The notes: generated from the sequence alone by a model not told the origin. A stretch of 64,000 nucleotides of DNA from Limnovirga soli (GCF_013106755.1 NZ_WHPF01000003.1:186001-250000), one strand, 5' to 3'. Shown: positions 15,024 to 25,120, counted from the first letter of the stretch. Made by a program: numbers and translations.

Positions 15024-15512
15024 ATGAAAAGGATTGCAGCCGTTTTATTTGTAAGTATATTATTTGTTTTTTCCTCCTGCTCTCAGCAAAATGCCATAGA
15101 AACAAGGCAGGTACAATACAGGCATATTTGCGATGCATTATTTAATAAGTACCAACTGCAAATAATAGATACGGCCTTCGGCGCCAATTTTAGCTATCAT
15201 AATGGGGCTACAAACATTACCGGTAAAGCTGCTGCCAAAGCATATTATACTGCTTTTTTTACCTCCTTTTCTAATGGGCAGCTGGAAATACTGGAAATGT
15301 ACGAACAGGGCGATAAGGTGATTAGCCGCTGGTTATTTACCGGGTTTCATACAAGTGCTTATCAGGGTATATCTGCCACCGGGGTAAGGGTTACCGTAGA
15401 GGGGGTATCTATTGCCCGCATTGCCGGCAATTTGCTTACAGAAGAAAGGGTATATATGAACGATCTTGCTTTACTGCAGCAAATAGGTGGGGTGGCAGTT
15501 ATAAAAAAGTAG
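15024..15512 (+). CDS. SnoaL/NTF2-like lipoprotein (162 aa)
   Basis: The lipobox FSSC (Cys19) follows the signal. The rest matches the SnoaL-like (ester cyclase/polyketide cyclase) NTF2 fold: a helix with HICDALFNKYQLQIID, FSYHNGATNITGK, then EQGDKVISRWLFTGFHT and a closing strand set. Periplasmic or membrane-anchored. Substrate unknown. Tandem palindromes upstream suggest dedicated regulation. Confidence 0.75.
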   Translation: MKRIAAVLFVSILFVFSSCSQQNAIETRQVQYRHICDALFNKYQLQIIDTAFGANFSYHNGATNITGKAAAKAYYTAFFTSFSNGQLEILEMYEQGDKVISRWLFTGFHTSAYQGISATGVRVTVEGVSIARIAGNLLTEERVYMNDLALLQQIGGVAVIKK

Positions 15513-15623
15513 TGCAATTTAAAAGAGCTACATTTTTGCCTGCCTGTTTTTAATAAACACTAAGTAATAATTAAAACGGTGCTATTGGTATTTAGATTAC
15601 TTTTCAATTTAATACCACCCCAT

Positions 15624-16838
15624 ATGCGATTGCCCCAATGTTTGTTTTTAATACTATTGTTCATTGTATTGTTTGGTTCCTGCCAAACGGCTAATACCGC
15701 AGATACTGCCATTGGTGATAGTACTGTATTAACAGCAGTTAAACTGGAATTGGTTACCAACCAGATTGATAACCCAGTACAATTGGTAATGGCGCCCGAT
15801 ACCACCAACCGGCTTTTTATTAGTGATCTTAACGGTAAAGTATGGATTTTGAAAAACGGCCAGATACAGCCCCAGCCCTTTATTGATATTAGCAGTAAAC
15901 TGGAGCAAAAAGATACTACTCCGCGTATAAAAGCCATGTTTGGTATGGCTTTTCATCCGGATTATGCGCAAAATAAAAAGTTCTATATCTGCTATAATGC
16001 CCCGGCAAAAGATACCTCAGATATTTGCACCATTGTTATTGCGGAGTTTACCGCCAGTAAAAACAATGCGGATATGGGCGATTTGAGTACCGGTAAAACC
16101 ATACTTGAAATTGAAGGCCATTCCGTAGCAAAAGATGCCTGCCAGATTGCTTTTGGCCCCGATGGATATTTATATATTTCTGTAGGAGATAATGACACGC
16201 CATTGGCCGAGCGACAGGGGCAGCACTTAAATTCATTACTGGGGAAATTATTAAGGATAGATGTAAATAAAACACCCTATGCCATTCCCCCTGATAACCC
16301 TTTTATTGGAGTGAAAAATGTAAGGCCTGAAATTTGGGCTTATGGTTTTAGAAGGCTATGGCGGTTTACTTATGATGCGCCTACCAACCAACTACTGGGT
16401 GCTGATGTTGGCCAGGAAATGCAGGAGGAAATAGACATTGTACAAAAAGGCGGTAATTATGGCTGGCCTGTTAAGGAGGGCGATACCCTGGCTGTAAAAA
16501 ATACAACGGATGATACCACCCAATTTATAAACCCCATTAATGCCTACTCGCATAAAGATGGAATTTGCATTATTGGCGGCAGTGTATACCATGGCAAAAA
16601 TATGCCAGCGCTTGCAGGGCAATATGTTTTTGCAGATTATAACGGCTCCCTGTTTGCGCTGTTAAAAAATGCTGATGGAAAATGGGATCGGCATCCCTTA
16701 AAAATAAATAACCCACCCACTGATCCTTTTATCATTTTTAGTTGCGATACTGACCAGAAAAATGAAATATACCTATTGGGTGTGATTAATGCCAAAGCAG
16801 GTTTTAAAGGGGCTATTTATAAACTTACCGCAGGTTAA
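15624..16838 (+). CDS. PQQ-type glucose/sorbosone dehydrogenase family lipoprotein (404 aa)
   Basis: From the ATG at 15624 there is a signal with lipobox FGSC (Cys18). The body is a six-bladed propeller of the GSDH family: LELVTNQIDNPVQLVMAPD, MFGMAFHPDYAQNKKFYICY, CQIAFGPDGYLYISVGDND and VRPEIWAYGFRRLWRFTYD are its signature blades. Such proteins oxidise aldoses or soluble sugars in the periplasm using PQQ, though many Bacteroidota members are uncharacterised. No PQQ biosynthesis gene is in the window. A longer reading from 15579 lacks a proper signal. Confidence 0.85.
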   Translation: MRLPQCLFLILLFIVLFGSCQTANTADTAIGDSTVLTAVKLELVTNQIDNPVQLVMAPDTTNRLFISDLNGKVWILKNGQIQPQPFIDISSKLEQKDTTPRIKAMFGMAFHPDYAQNKKFYICYNAPAKDTSDICTIVIAEFTASKNNADMGDLSTGKTILEIEGHSVAKDACQIAFGPDGYLYISVGDNDTPLAERQGQHLNSLLGKLLRIDVNKTPYAIPPDNPFIGVKNVRPEIWAYGFRRLWRFTYDAPTNQLLGADVGQEMQEEIDIVQKGGNYGWPVKEGDTLAVKNTTDDTTQFINPINAYSHKDGICIIGGSVYHGKNMPALAGQYVFADYNGSLFALLKNADGKWDRHPLKINNPPTDPFIIFSCDTDQKNEIYLLGVINAKAGFKGAIYKLTAG

Positions 16839-16879
16839 TAATATGATTGGCCAGGCAGAAGCATGTACATTCAACATCC

Positions 16880-16898
16880 TTGCGTCGCACACTTGTGC
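16880..16898 (-). repeat. Dispersed repeat core, type I
   Basis: Minus-strand GCACAAGTGTGCGACGCAA. It forms a head-to-head pair with the copy at 16946. Confidence 0.68.
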
Positions 16899-16945
16899 GG
16901 CTGGTACTTATTGCAGCAAACAGCCTGTTGCATAGTATTACTGCA

Positions 16946-16964
16946 GTACAAGTGAGTGACACAA
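16946..16964 (+). repeat. Dispersed repeat core, type II
   Basis: Exact type II core; TGCCGGCTA box near 16989. Paired with a type I copy, so the subtypes can mix within a pair. Confidence 0.7.
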
Positions 16965-17147
16965 CGAAGTTGACATTTATTACCCATTGCCGGCTACCTT
17001 ATTATACTAATCAATTATATGAAGGGGTTTAGCCAATTAAAAACGCATTTAATCTCTTTAAAACGCGGCACTTACCTTTATTTTTAAAATAATTTTTCTA
17101 TTTTACCTATCGGTTTTTTTTAAGCAAACGATTGTAAAATAATTGCC

Positions 17148-17480
17148 ATGTCACACACTGCTGCCGCTGTTAATCAGGCCACCATTCAACAATGGTTGCA
17201 ATCTAAAATGGAACCCGCTGCTATTGAGCAGCAATTGGCCACTCAGGGCCTTGATGAAGCAAGTATTGCCTTACATGTACAAGAGTATAAACGGGTACGC
17301 AATGCCAAAAAACAATTGACTGGTTTTGTGTGTATGGGTATTGGTGCTATGCTTGGTTTTATAAGTTGTGTTACCACCTTAATAAACCCTTTTCCTGATT
17401 TATATTATGCCATTTTGTATGGCTTAACCGGACTGGCCATTGTGGTTATTTTTATTGGGTTATATTTTGTGTTTGAATAA
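17148..17480 (+). CDS. Hypothetical two-helix membrane protein (110 aa)
   Basis: A polar N-terminal half (residues 1-55) with a helical MEPAAIEQQLATQGLDEASI segment resembles a UBA-like or peptide-binding helix bundle. Two transmembrane helices follow, at about 58-80 and 86-109. The protein ends almost directly after the second helix. Family not recognised. Short gap to the convergent GH97 gene. Confidence 0.78.
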   Translation: MSHTAAAVNQATIQQWLQSKMEPAAIEQQLATQGLDEASIALHVQEYKRVRNAKKQLTGFVCMGIGAMLGFISCVTTLINPFPDLYYAILYGLTGLAIVVIFIGLYFVFE

Positions 17481-17506
17481 CCTGCATTAATTATTGGGGC
17501 AGTAAT

Positions 17507-19486
17507 TTATTGTTTTTTTAGTTGTATAAAATAACCGCCCCCTGCTGCCATATTTATGTGTAAAGATTGGGTATTGTTTACCTTTTTGCTACTGATGTTA
17601 TAATCAGCAGGGTAGCGTTCGGCATTAACGCCATCTGTACAAATGGTGGCTTCAAAATTTCCCGGAGGTAAATAATCCAATAGTATATCAAATGTTCTTG
17701 GCGTCCAGTCGGTCATGCCACCAATATACCAGTCATCACCTTTCTTGCGGGCCGTAATAATATAGTCGGCGGCTTTGCCTTCCAATACAACCGTAGTATC
17801 CCAAACTGATGGAATGGCGCCCAGTAATTGCATAAAAGCCGGCTCCATATATCCCTGCGAGGGATTGCCTGAAAAAATGGGAAGTGGATTGTCGTACACC
17901 ACAAACATCGCCAGTTGGTGGCACCGGGTACCCTGGCTCATTACCTTGCTCCAAATGGGTTTAAACTGGCTTTTAGTAGCATTGTCTAAAATACCCGGCT
18001 CGTAATCCATTGGTCCGGCCAGCATACGTGTAAAAGGCAGGGTAACATCATGTTCGGGGTTGGGTTTATCGCTCCATGCATTGTATTCGGATCCAAGTAC
18101 GGCTTCCCGGGTAATATTATTGGGGTAGGTGCGGTTAAAGCCCTTGGGGGCATAACAACCATGAAACATAATCATCATTTTATGTTGGGCACAGGCGGCA
18201 GCAATACGCTCAAAAAAAGCAACTGCTTGCTGGTCGTCTCGGTCAATAAAATCTGTCATAATAAAATCAACACCCCATTTATTAAAGCGGTCAAGGGCGC
18301 TGTCTAATTGCCTGTCAAGGGTTAAGGCTAATGTCCACATGCTAATTTTAATACCCTGTGCTTTTGCATATGCACTTAGGGTATCCATATTAATATCGGG
18401 ATTTATTTTAAACAGGTCTTTAGGGTCACTCCAGCCGGCATCCATCATAATACGGCTAAAGCCAAAGCGTTTTGCAAAGTCAATATAGTATTTATAAGTG
18501 GCGGTATTGATGCCGGTTTTAAAGGGTACATTAAACAGGTTAATATCTATAATCCATTCATCAGTGCATTTGCCGGGTTGTATCCAGGACATATCCTGTA
18601 ATGCGGATGGTGTTGCCAGTTTGTATACTAAGTTATTGCCAGGCAATTCACTGTCTTTTCTGGCCAGCATTATTACCCGCCAGGGCAATGAGCGGTTGCC
18701 TTTTATATGGGCTAAATAATCAGCTCTTTTGGTAACAATTTTTTCAGCATAATCGGCATTGGTAATTTTTTCTTCCAATGGGTAGGGCGCAAAACTGCCT
18801 GTTAAATTAAATCCGCCACTACCATTTAAAAACATCCCCGGGTAATCTAGTAAGTCCGATTCTGTAATAGCGATACTTACCCCATCTTCTTGTACCAATA
18901 CCGGCGAATACATCATGTGGTTTTGTTGCAAACTGTCTAACATGGTTTGCTGGTATAATTCTTCAAAGCTGCTATGGTATTTATCTTCCTGTTCTCTAGG
19001 CTGCATAATGGGAGCAATAATGCTACTGCCCTTTGTAAAAGCAAAACCAGTTGTTTCCTGTTTAATAAAAACCGAATCATTAAACCGGGTGGCAATACGG
19101 TAGGCCGCTCCATCATTATACACCCTGATAATAACACTAAAAGGCGCTTTAAACTGGATGGTAAGCTGGTTATATTCATCCCGGATGTTTTTGCTTTTTT
19201 CTGGTACCGGGTTTACTATATTTTCATTTACATACACCGTCTTAGCTGATTGAATAGCTAAGCGATTGGATAATTTTTGGCCATCCATTAATTCCAGATC
19301 AATGGCGGAGGTGGGCATAATGGTTCGGCCATCCATTACAACGCTATATTGTAATGCTTTGGCGGTACTTATGTTTACGCGAATCGTTTTGTCGGGAGAG
19401 CTTACAAAAAGCGAATCTGCAGCATGTGTATCGCAAATAAAAAGCAGGCAGCAGGCAAGAGCAAACAGTTGTTTTAATATGGCCAT
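17507..19486 (-). CDS. Glycoside hydrolase family 97 (659 aa)
   Basis: Full-length GH97 with an N-terminal beta-sandwich, a central (beta/alpha)8 barrel and a C-terminal beta domain. The signal peptide covers about residues 1-22. Barrel motifs include RIMMDAGWSD (345-354), KISMWTLALTLD, GVDFIMTDFIDRDDQ (405-419) and TREAVLGSEYN (459-469). The MTDF aspartate (D412) occupies the place of the nucleophile of retaining alpha-galactosidase-type members, whereas SusB-type inverting enzymes use glutamates elsewhere, so a retaining enzyme is more likely (inference). It cleaves alpha-linked gluco- or galactosides in the periplasm. Confidence 0.92.
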   Translation of the reverse strand: MAILKQLFALACCLLFICDTHAADSLFVSSPDKTIRVNISTAKALQYSVVMDGRTIMPTSAIDLELMDGQKLSNRLAIQSAKTVYVNENIVNPVPEKSKNIRDEYNQLTIQFKAPFSVIIRVYNDGAAYRIATRFNDSVFIKQETTGFAFTKGSSIIAPIMQPREQEDKYHSSFEELYQQTMLDSLQQNHMMYSPVLVQEDGVSIAITESDLLDYPGMFLNGSGGFNLTGSFAPYPLEEKITNADYAEKIVTKRADYLAHIKGNRSLPWRVIMLARKDSELPGNNLVYKLATPSALQDMSWIQPGKCTDEWIIDINLFNVPFKTGINTATYKYYIDFAKRFGFSRIMMDAGWSDPKDLFKINPDINMDTLSAYAKAQGIKISMWTLALTLDRQLDSALDRFNKWGVDFIMTDFIDRDDQQAVAFFERIAAACAQHKMMIMFHGCYAPKGFNRTYPNNITREAVLGSEYNAWSDKPNPEHDVTLPFTRMLAGPMDYEPGILDNATKSQFKPIWSKVMSQGTRCHQLAMFVVYDNPLPIFSGNPSQGYMEPAFMQLLGAIPSVWDTTVVLEGKAADYIITARKKGDDWYIGGMTDWTPRTFDILLDYLPPGNFEATICTDGVNAERYPADYNISSKKVNNTQSLHINMAAGGGYFIQLKKQ

Positions 19487-19611
19487 TTCTGTTAGAATTA
19501 ATCACATGAATGTACACTAAACCAATTAAATAGCTTTGAATAATGCCATGTGGCTAAAACATGTTAAGTGTAAATTATTAACCAGGCGATAGTGCGGCTA
19601 TGCAGCTTTAC

Positions 19612-19630
19612 TTGCGTCGCACACTTGTAC
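19612..19630 (-). repeat. Dispersed repeat core, type I
   Basis: Exact core on the minus strand followed by GTAAAGCTGC, between the divergent GH97 and thioredoxin-fold genes. Confidence 0.7.
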
Positions 19631-19831
19631 GGCTGGTTCTATACCCGGCAGGGCAACAACAATTACCTGCCAAATTGATACAGCTGATTTATGGTTACAC
19701 CCCGTAACCCACGCTAAATATAAATTGTAACAAAACCTGCTGATTACTTCTATTGAAATTTGTATACTATATTTAACAAAAGGGCTTTTGTCCATAGCCA
19801 ATATCAACGCACCTTTGATAAAATTAGTATT

Positions 19832-20338
19832 ATGCAAAAAAGACTTTTCGTATGGCTTTTAATAACAGTAGGGTTTGTGCAGGCGCATGCACAATCTACT
19901 GACAAAACACCACCTTATTTAAAAGATTCTACCATTATCGATTTTACCATTACCCTTACCGATAGTACCGATTTTACCAAAAGCATGATACCGTCCGGCA
20001 GGCCGGTTGTAATTGTTTATTTTAGCCCCGATTGTAGCCATTGCCAGCTAACAGCACATGAGTTTGAAGAAAAAAAATCTGCGTTTCCCAATGTGTTTTT
20101 TGTTTGGGTAAGCTATCTGGCCATGGATAAAATAAAATCTTTTGCTGATGAGTACCATATGACTGGCAATGAAAATATACGAATAGGCAGGGATGCCAAT
20201 TATACGATTCCAGGCTATTACAAGGTTAAATACACACCATTTATAGCAGTATATAACACGGCAGGTAAATTATTACAAACCTATGATGGCGGTACCGAAC
20301 CCGAAACTGTCATCAATTTGCTGCATACAACACCCTGA
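19832..20338 (+). CDS. Periplasmic thioredoxin-fold protein (168 aa)
   Basis: From the ATG at 19832, a signal peptide ending AHAQS is followed by a TlpA/AhpC-like thioredoxin fold. The redox motif is CSHC within VIVYFSPDCSHCQLTAHEF, and the cis-proline region is YKVKYTPFIAVYN. It probably reduces disulfides or cytochrome c apoprotein in the periplasm; the partner is unknown. The longer ORF start at 19760 is rejected because it would bury the signal. Confidence 0.87.
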   Translation: MQKRLFVWLLITVGFVQAHAQSTDKTPPYLKDSTIIDFTITLTDSTDFTKSMIPSGRPVVIVYFSPDCSHCQLTAHEFEEKKSAFPNVFFVWVSYLAMDKIKSFADEYHMTGNENIRIGRDANYTIPGYYKVKYTPFIAVYNTAGKLLQTYDGGTEPETVINLLHTTP

Positions 20339-20394
20339 TAACAATCATGGTGATATTTTTATATGAATATGTGTGTAATACATCATTCATCAAT

Positions 20395-20402
20395 TACCTT
20401 TG
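20395..20402 (+). promoter_or_regulatory. Predicted -7 box of mdh
   Basis: TACCTTTG fits TAnnTTTG, about 40 nt before the mdh start; no good TTTG box is seen at the expected distance upstream. Confidence 0.4.
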
Positions 20403-20441
20403 CCCCGCAAATAATTACGTCATTATTAAATACGAATTCAT

Positions 20442-21371
20442 ATGAAAGTTACTGTTGTAGGCGCTGGTGCAGTTGGTGCAACTACTGCCGATAATATTGC
20501 CCGTGCAGGTTTATGCCAGGAATTAGTGATTCTTGATATTAAAGAAGGCCTTGCAGAAGGTAAAGCTCAGGATATGATGCAAACTTCGGCCTTGCTGGGC
20601 TTTGATACCCGCATTACCGGCAGCACAAATGATTACAGCAAAACCGCAGGTTCTGATGTGGTGGTAATTACATCTGGTATTCCCAGAAAACCAGGTATGA
20701 CCCGTGAAGAACTGATTGGTACCAACGCAGGTATAGTGAAAGGCGTGGCAGAAAATATTCTGGCAAATTCTCCCAATGCTATTATCATTGTGATATCTAA
20801 CCCAATGGATACTATGACTTACCTGGCTTTACAAAGCACAGGTTTGCCTAAAAACCGTATTATTGGTATGGGTGGTGCATTGGATAGTGCCCGTTTTAAA
20901 TATCAGTTAAGTACACATTTAAATTGCAGTCCTTCAGATTTGAATGGTATTGTAATTGGCGGACATGGCGATACCACCATGATTCCTTTGATTCGTTATG
21001 CCACCTGGAATAGCGCACCCGTTAGTAATTTTTTAAGTGAAGAGCAGCAAAAACAAATTGTAGCCGATACAATGGTGGGTGGTGCAACCTTAACCAAATT
21101 AATTGGCACCTCTGCCTGGTACGCACCTGGTGCTGCCGGAGCTGCATTGGTTAAAGCTATTTTAAGAGACGAGAAAAAATTATTCTCCTGCTGCGTACTA
21201 CTTGAAGGCGAGTACGGACAAAAGGATATTTGCCTGGGTGTACCCGTAGTAATTGGCAAAAATGGCTGGGAAAAAATACTTGACTATTCATTAAATGAAA
21301 CTGAACAAGCCGAGTTTAATAAGAGTGCAGATGCTGTAAGGGCTATGAACGACGTGTTGAAAACCTTATAG
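20442..21371 (+). CDS. mdh: Malate dehydrogenase (309 aa)
   Basis: NAD-dependent malate/oxaloacetate interconversion in the TCA cycle, cytoplasmic. The Rossmann motif GAGAVGAT is at residues 7-14 with D32 at the end of beta-2, which favours NAD over NADP. The mobile loop has R82 and R88 (GIPRKPGMTREE). The catalytic pair is D148 (LDSAR) and H175 (GGHGDTTM). Length and motifs fit the lactate-dehydrogenase-like MDH type common in Bacteroidota. Two hairpin terminators follow. Confidence 0.96.
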   Translation: MKVTVVGAGAVGATTADNIARAGLCQELVILDIKEGLAEGKAQDMMQTSALLGFDTRITGSTNDYSKTAGSDVVVITSGIPRKPGMTREELIGTNAGIVKGVAENILANSPNAIIIVISNPMDTMTYLALQSTGLPKNRIIGMGGALDSARFKYQLSTHLNCSPSDLNGIVIGGHGDTTMIPLIRYATWNSAPVSNFLSEEQQKQIVADTMVGGATLTKLIGTSAWYAPGAAGAALVKAILRDEKKLFSCCVLLEGEYGQKDICLGVPVVIGKNGWEKILDYSLNETEQAEFNKSADAVRAMNDVLKTL

Positions 21372-21394
21372 TCTTCTATATATTTCATTAAAAG

Positions 21395-21420
21395 CCACAG
21401 CATTAGCTGTGGTTTTTTTA
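21395..21420 (+). terminator. Terminator of mdh
   Basis: CCACAGC, ATTA, GCTGTGG and a run of seven T. Confidence 0.85.
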
Positions 21421-21482
21421 TTGCAGCAATTACCGACAAATCTTTGCTGGCATAATGGCATAAAAACCAGCAAACTAAAAAA

Positions 21483-21507
21483 GGCCAGTATATAACTGGC
21501 CTTTTTT
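21483..21507. terminator. Bidirectional terminator between convergent genes
   Basis: GGCCAGT (21483-21489) and ACTGGCC (21495-21501) with A- and T-runs on the two sides; serves mdh and the 21526-22017 gene. Confidence 0.85.
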
Positions 21508-21525
21508 ATGGTATTTATAAATAGT

Positions 21526-22017
21526 TTATCCAAAAACCACTTTGTCAAGCAGCAATAGGGCAATAATAATAATAGCCCATTTGGTATTTGACTTTGTAGG
21601 CTGGTATTTAAGCCTGAATGGCTTTAGTAATAGTATAATGGCCATGGCAGCCAGCAAAATGCCTGTTAAGGAATAGCTTTGGTAAAAAAACAAATCAGTT
21701 TGCTTTACATTGTTTTTGTTAATGGTGGCCGATATAAAAAAACTGATGCCAAACACAATGCTGCAAACAATAGACATGAGCCAGCCATTTTTTTCTCCGT
21801 TTATTAAATAAAACCCACCAAAAATGGCTGCAATGCTAAGTATAATATTTAGTTGGTTTTTGGCTACAATGCTCAGGTAACTCATGTTGCCACTGGAAAC
21901 AATGCCAGAACTAATTACATTATATACAATAGATGTTACACTATACAAAGTAACCATACCCCATACAGTAATTAGGCATCCAATTATTTTCTCAATTACA
22001 GTAAAAGTTTTATTCAT
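21526..22017 (-). CDS. Hypothetical membrane protein (163 aa)
   Basis: From the ATG at 22017 (MNKTFTVIEK) the protein has about five hydrophobic helices, near residues 7-29, 47-65, 72-92, 103-126 and 141-161. It is very poor in charged residues between them. I recognise no family; the layout suggests a small integral inner-membrane protein. The in-frame extension to 22101 adds a weak unrelated stretch and is not used. Confidence 0.7.
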   Translation of the reverse strand: MNKTFTVIEKIIGCLITVWGMVTLYSVTSIVYNVISSGIVSSGNMSYLSIVAKNQLNIILSIAAIFGGFYLINGEKNGWLMSIVCSIVFGISFFISATINKNNVKQTDLFFYQSYSLTGILLAAMAIILLLKPFRLKYQPTKSNTKWAIIIIALLLLDKVVFG

Positions 22018-22144
22018 AACAAAAATTAAAGGCAAAGCATTAAGCGCATTTGATGGGTGTAAATTAACAGCAAATTTTATGACTAATAAAATCTTTATCA
22101 TTCCGGCTTTTATCAGAATGCCATCGGGTATGATGGTATAAAAA

Positions 22145-22170
22145 AATCCTGCCGAAGCAGGATTCTTTTT
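22145..22170 (-). terminator. Terminator of the GMC operon
   Basis: AATCCTGC, CGAA, GCAGGATT with T/A-runs, directly after the stop of the 22170-22835 gene. Confidence 0.8.
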
Positions 22171-22835
22171 TATGCTTTATCGAAGCTTACACATTCCTTT
22201 AGCTCCTTTTCCGTGTAGGCTAAACCATATTGTTTTAACACATCATCAGGTACGCCATTCCATTGGTTGGGTACATTGCCCATATATCCCACGTCTTTGG
22301 TGCCAATTTCGGTAGTATAAAAACCGGTGGCTGTTAAATTGCGCATTAAATTAAAAAATGAAACGCCCTGTGCCATTTCGGGCTTTGCTTTTTTAGGATA
22401 GGCAATGGCATCTACCATTTCTATCTGTTGTGCAGCAGAACAATCAGTAAATGCTTTTTCAAAACGGGTAAGGCATTGTATATCCAGCCAACGCAAACCG
22501 CCACGCAGTGGGGTTTGGTGTTCTGTCATTTCATTTACGATAGATTGTATAAAATCGGGCACTTTGGCATCTGATGCGCTGCCACTGATATCATCTTTGG
22601 GTATAATGATATCGCAGAGCACGGTGATGGTGGCCATTTCAGCATCAGTAAAAAACTTGCCGGCACTTTTTATTTGTGCTTCATGCACTTTTTCTTCGGC
22701 CATACGGTTAATACCTTCTGCTTCGGTGGCTGCTGCAGTGTCTGGTTTTTTGGGATCGGTGTTGCAGGCTTCAATTAAAACACCTGCACCTATGGCACCT
22801 ATACCGAGTGTTTTAAGCGATTTTCTTCTGTCCAT
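22170..22835 (-). CDS. Gluconate 2-dehydrogenase subunit 3 family protein (221 aa)
   Basis: The start MDRRKSLKTLGIGAIGAG has an RR motif followed by a hydrophobic segment and EAC, a Tat-type or lipoprotein-like signal. The body shows family features FFTDAEMATITVLCDIIIPKD and PLRGGLRWLDIQC. It is the small partner of membrane-bound gluconate/alcohol-type flavoprotein dehydrogenases and probably helps export or assembly of the upstream GMC subunit. A dispersed repeat sits in the 104-nt gap between the two genes. No cytochrome c subunit is present here. Confidence 0.87.
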   Translation of the reverse strand: MDRRKSLKTLGIGAIGAGVLIEACNTDPKKPDTAAATEAEGINRMAEEKVHEAQIKSAGKFFTDAEMATITVLCDIIIPKDDISGSASDAKVPDFIQSIVNEMTEHQTPLRGGLRWLDIQCLTRFEKAFTDCSAAQQIEMVDAIAYPKKAKPEMAQGVSFFNLMRNLTATGFYTTEIGTKDVGYMGNVPNQWNGVPDDVLKQYGLAYTEKELKECVSFDKA

Positions 22836-22875
22836 AACAGTAAGTTTTATTTTTTTGCTGCATCTGCATTCTGCT

Positions 22876-22894
22876 GTACAAGAGTGCGACGCAA
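22876..22894 (+). repeat. Dispersed repeat core, type I, inside an operon
   Basis: Exact core between the GMC and subunit 3 genes; upstream TTTGCTGCA and downstream GCCGGGTAA boxes are both clear, so this is a model copy. Confidence 0.75.
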
Positions 22895-22939
22895 CGGATG
22901 TTTAATAATTGTTTTGTTGCCGGGTAACTAAAAACGGCA

Positions 22940-24679
22940 TCAGATATTATTTTTCTTCATCTCTTCTACAATATGTTCACTTGCCCGCATAGAAAGTGCC
23001 AGGATGGTCCAGGTAATATTCTTGTCGGCCTGGCTAACAAACTGACCGCCATCTACACAAAACAGGTTTTTACAATCGTGGGCCTGGCTCCAGCTGTTTA
23101 GGGCCGATGTTTTAGGATCGTTACCCATACGCACGGTACCGGCTTCGTGAATAATATTGCCGGGATTGTGCAAGCCATAATTGTTTTCTGGGCCATCATC
23201 ACCACCCCAGGTAATTACAGCGCCCATGGCATGTAAAATTTCGGCAAATGTTTCTTTCATGTGTTTGGCCTGCTTTATTTCGTAGTCGCTCCATTTGGTA
23301 TCGAAACGCAGTACCGGTATACCAAATTTATCTACAACATCCTTGTCAATATAGCAACGGCTGTCGGCACGGGCAATACCCTCGCCACGGCCGGCCATAC
23401 CTACGTGTGCACCAAAGAAATAGCGGTAATCTTCTTTTAGAGAAGCACCATAACCCCCGGCTTCTTTTTGCTGGCCCTTAATTTTATAGGTACCATTCAG
23501 GTTTTCAATACCCCAGTTAAACCCATACAATGGTTGGCCAAAACCGCCACCATATTCAATATGGTATCCGCGGGGGAAATCTAATTTTTTATTATCCAGC
23601 CACCATGGGGTATACACGTGCATACCGCCAACACCATCCTCGTTATAGCGTTTACGGTCAAACAATTCAGGAATAATACCGCCCATATCGGCACCGGTAG
23701 AATCGTGCAGATAGCGGCCAACCACATCGCTGCTATTGGCTAAACCATTGGGGTGCCTTTGAGATTTTGAATTAAGCATTAAACGGGCACTTTCGCAGGC
23801 ACTGGCCGCTAAAATTACGGTTCTGCCTTCAACCTGGTACTCCTGCATATCATCTTTACTTATATAAGATATACCTGTAGCCAGCCCTTCTTTATTGGTA
23901 AGTACTTCTCTTGCCATGGCATTGGTAACCAGGTCTACATTGCCGGTTTTCATAGCTGGTATGCACAGGCAGGAAGAGGAAGAAAAGTCGCCATATACTT
24001 TACAGCTGCGGCCACATTGTGCGCAATAGAAGCATTGCCCACGATCTTTATTTACCGGCTTGGTAAGAATAGATAAGCGGGAAGGAATTACCGGTATACC
24101 AATACCAGTAGCTGCTTTTTTAATAAACAGTTCGTGTAAACGTGGTTTTGGTGGTGGTAAAAATATGCCATCGGGATCATTGGGTAACCCTTCGTTGGTA
24201 CCAAATACGCCCAGCATTTTATCAATTTTATCGTAATAAGGTTTTATATCCTCGTACCCAATTGGCCAGTCGTCGCCAAGACCATCAATACTTCTGCGTT
24301 TAAAATCTTTTGGTCCAAAGCGCAGCGATATTCTACCCCAGTGGTTGGTGCGGCCGCCCAGCATTCTGGCACGCCACCAATCCCATTTGGTATCTCCTTC
24401 GTGCGTATAAGGTTCGCCATCAATTTCCCAACCCCAATAGCAACCATCAAAATCGCCAAATGGACGAAATTTGGTGCTGGCGCCACGGCGTGGAGAATCC
24501 CATGCATTTTTTAATTGCAGCGAATCTTTGGCAGGGTCGTACATAGGTCCTGCTTCCAGTAAGCAAACCTTTAAACCCGCGTTAGCCAGTACGTAAGCTG
24601 CCATACCGCCACCGGCGCCTGAGCCTACTATTACTGCATCATACTTTTTTGGTTGTTTTTTTACCTGTAGTCCTGGCAT
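22940..24679 (-). CDS. GMC family FAD oxidoreductase (579 aa)
   Basis: The FAD-binding [15 protein letters not shown] motif lies at about residues 18-32 with the ribose-binding acid in LLEAG. A Cys cluster ([11 protein letters not shown] near residue 216) is typical of the gluconate 2-dehydrogenase/glucoside-3-dehydrogenase-like branch. The C-terminal GMC segment includes [15 protein letters not shown] and [19 protein letters not shown]. It is likely to oxidise a sugar or sugar acid in the periplasm, exported with its subunit 3 partner. The exact substrate is open. Confidence 0.9.
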   Translation of the reverse strand: MPGLQVKKQPKKYDAVIVGSGAGGGMAAYVLANAGLKVCLLEAGPMYDPAKDSLQLKNAWDSPRRGASTKFRPFGDFDGCYWGWEIDGEPYTHEGDTKWDWWRARMLGGRTNHWGRISLRFGPKDFKRRSIDGLGDDWPIGYEDIKPYYDKIDKMLGVFGTNEGLPNDPDGIFLPPPKPRLHELFIKKAATGIGIPVIPSRLSILTKPVNKDRGQCFYCAQCGRSCKVYGDFSSSSCLCIPAMKTGNVDLVTNAMAREVLTNKEGLATGISYISKDDMQEYQVEGRTVILAASACESARLMLNSKSQRHPNGLANSSDVVGRYLHDSTGADMGGIIPELFDRKRYNEDGVGGMHVYTPWWLDNKKLDFPRGYHIEYGGGFGQPLYGFNWGIENLNGTYKIKGQQKEAGGYGASLKEDYRYFFGAHVGMAGRGEGIARADSRCYIDKDVVDKFGIPVLRFDTKWSDYEIKQAKHMKETFAEILHAMGAVITWGGDDGPENNYGLHNPGNIIHEAGTVRMGNDPKTSALNSWSQAHDCKNLFCVDGGQFVSQADKNITWTILALSMRASEHIVEEMKKNNI

Positions 24680-24806
24680 AAAGCAAGAGAATTATTTAGT
24701 TAAGAAGTAGCTATGAATGTATAACTTAATCGTGAAAAAATTGTATTTCGTTTTATAGCTGTTTGGTTTTTTGGTGCCATAGTGCAGTATTGCTATGTGG
24801 CTGCAC

Positions 24807-24825
24807 TTGCGTCGCACTCTTGTAC
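24807..24825 (-). repeat. Dispersed repeat core, type I
   Basis: Exact core on the minus strand; upstream box is weak (TTGCTTGTTGCC). Confidence 0.68.
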
Positions 24826-25101
24826 GGCAACAAGCAAGGCAACAAAAGACAAAATTGGCCAAAAAGCAGTTAATTATGGCTTAGAAATAACTAACCGCGA
24901 TTTTACATAAACTGCCATACAAATTGATGTTAAAATTCTGATTCTTAATGGAATGTAGTAGGTGGGTTAAATATCAATATGTAAAAAAAGCGTAAACAAT
25001 TTTGTTTGTTATTGAATTATTGTATGTGCTTTTTACACTAACCAATAATGGCCAGCACTTTAAATTTTTAGTGTATTTTTTGCTGCACATTGTATTAAAA
25101 C

Positions 25102-25120
25102 GTACAAGTGTGCGACGCAA
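25102..25120 (+). repeat. Dispersed repeat core, type I
   Basis: Exact core with TTTGCTGCA at 25079-25087 and GCCCGGCCC near 25146. Confidence 0.72.
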
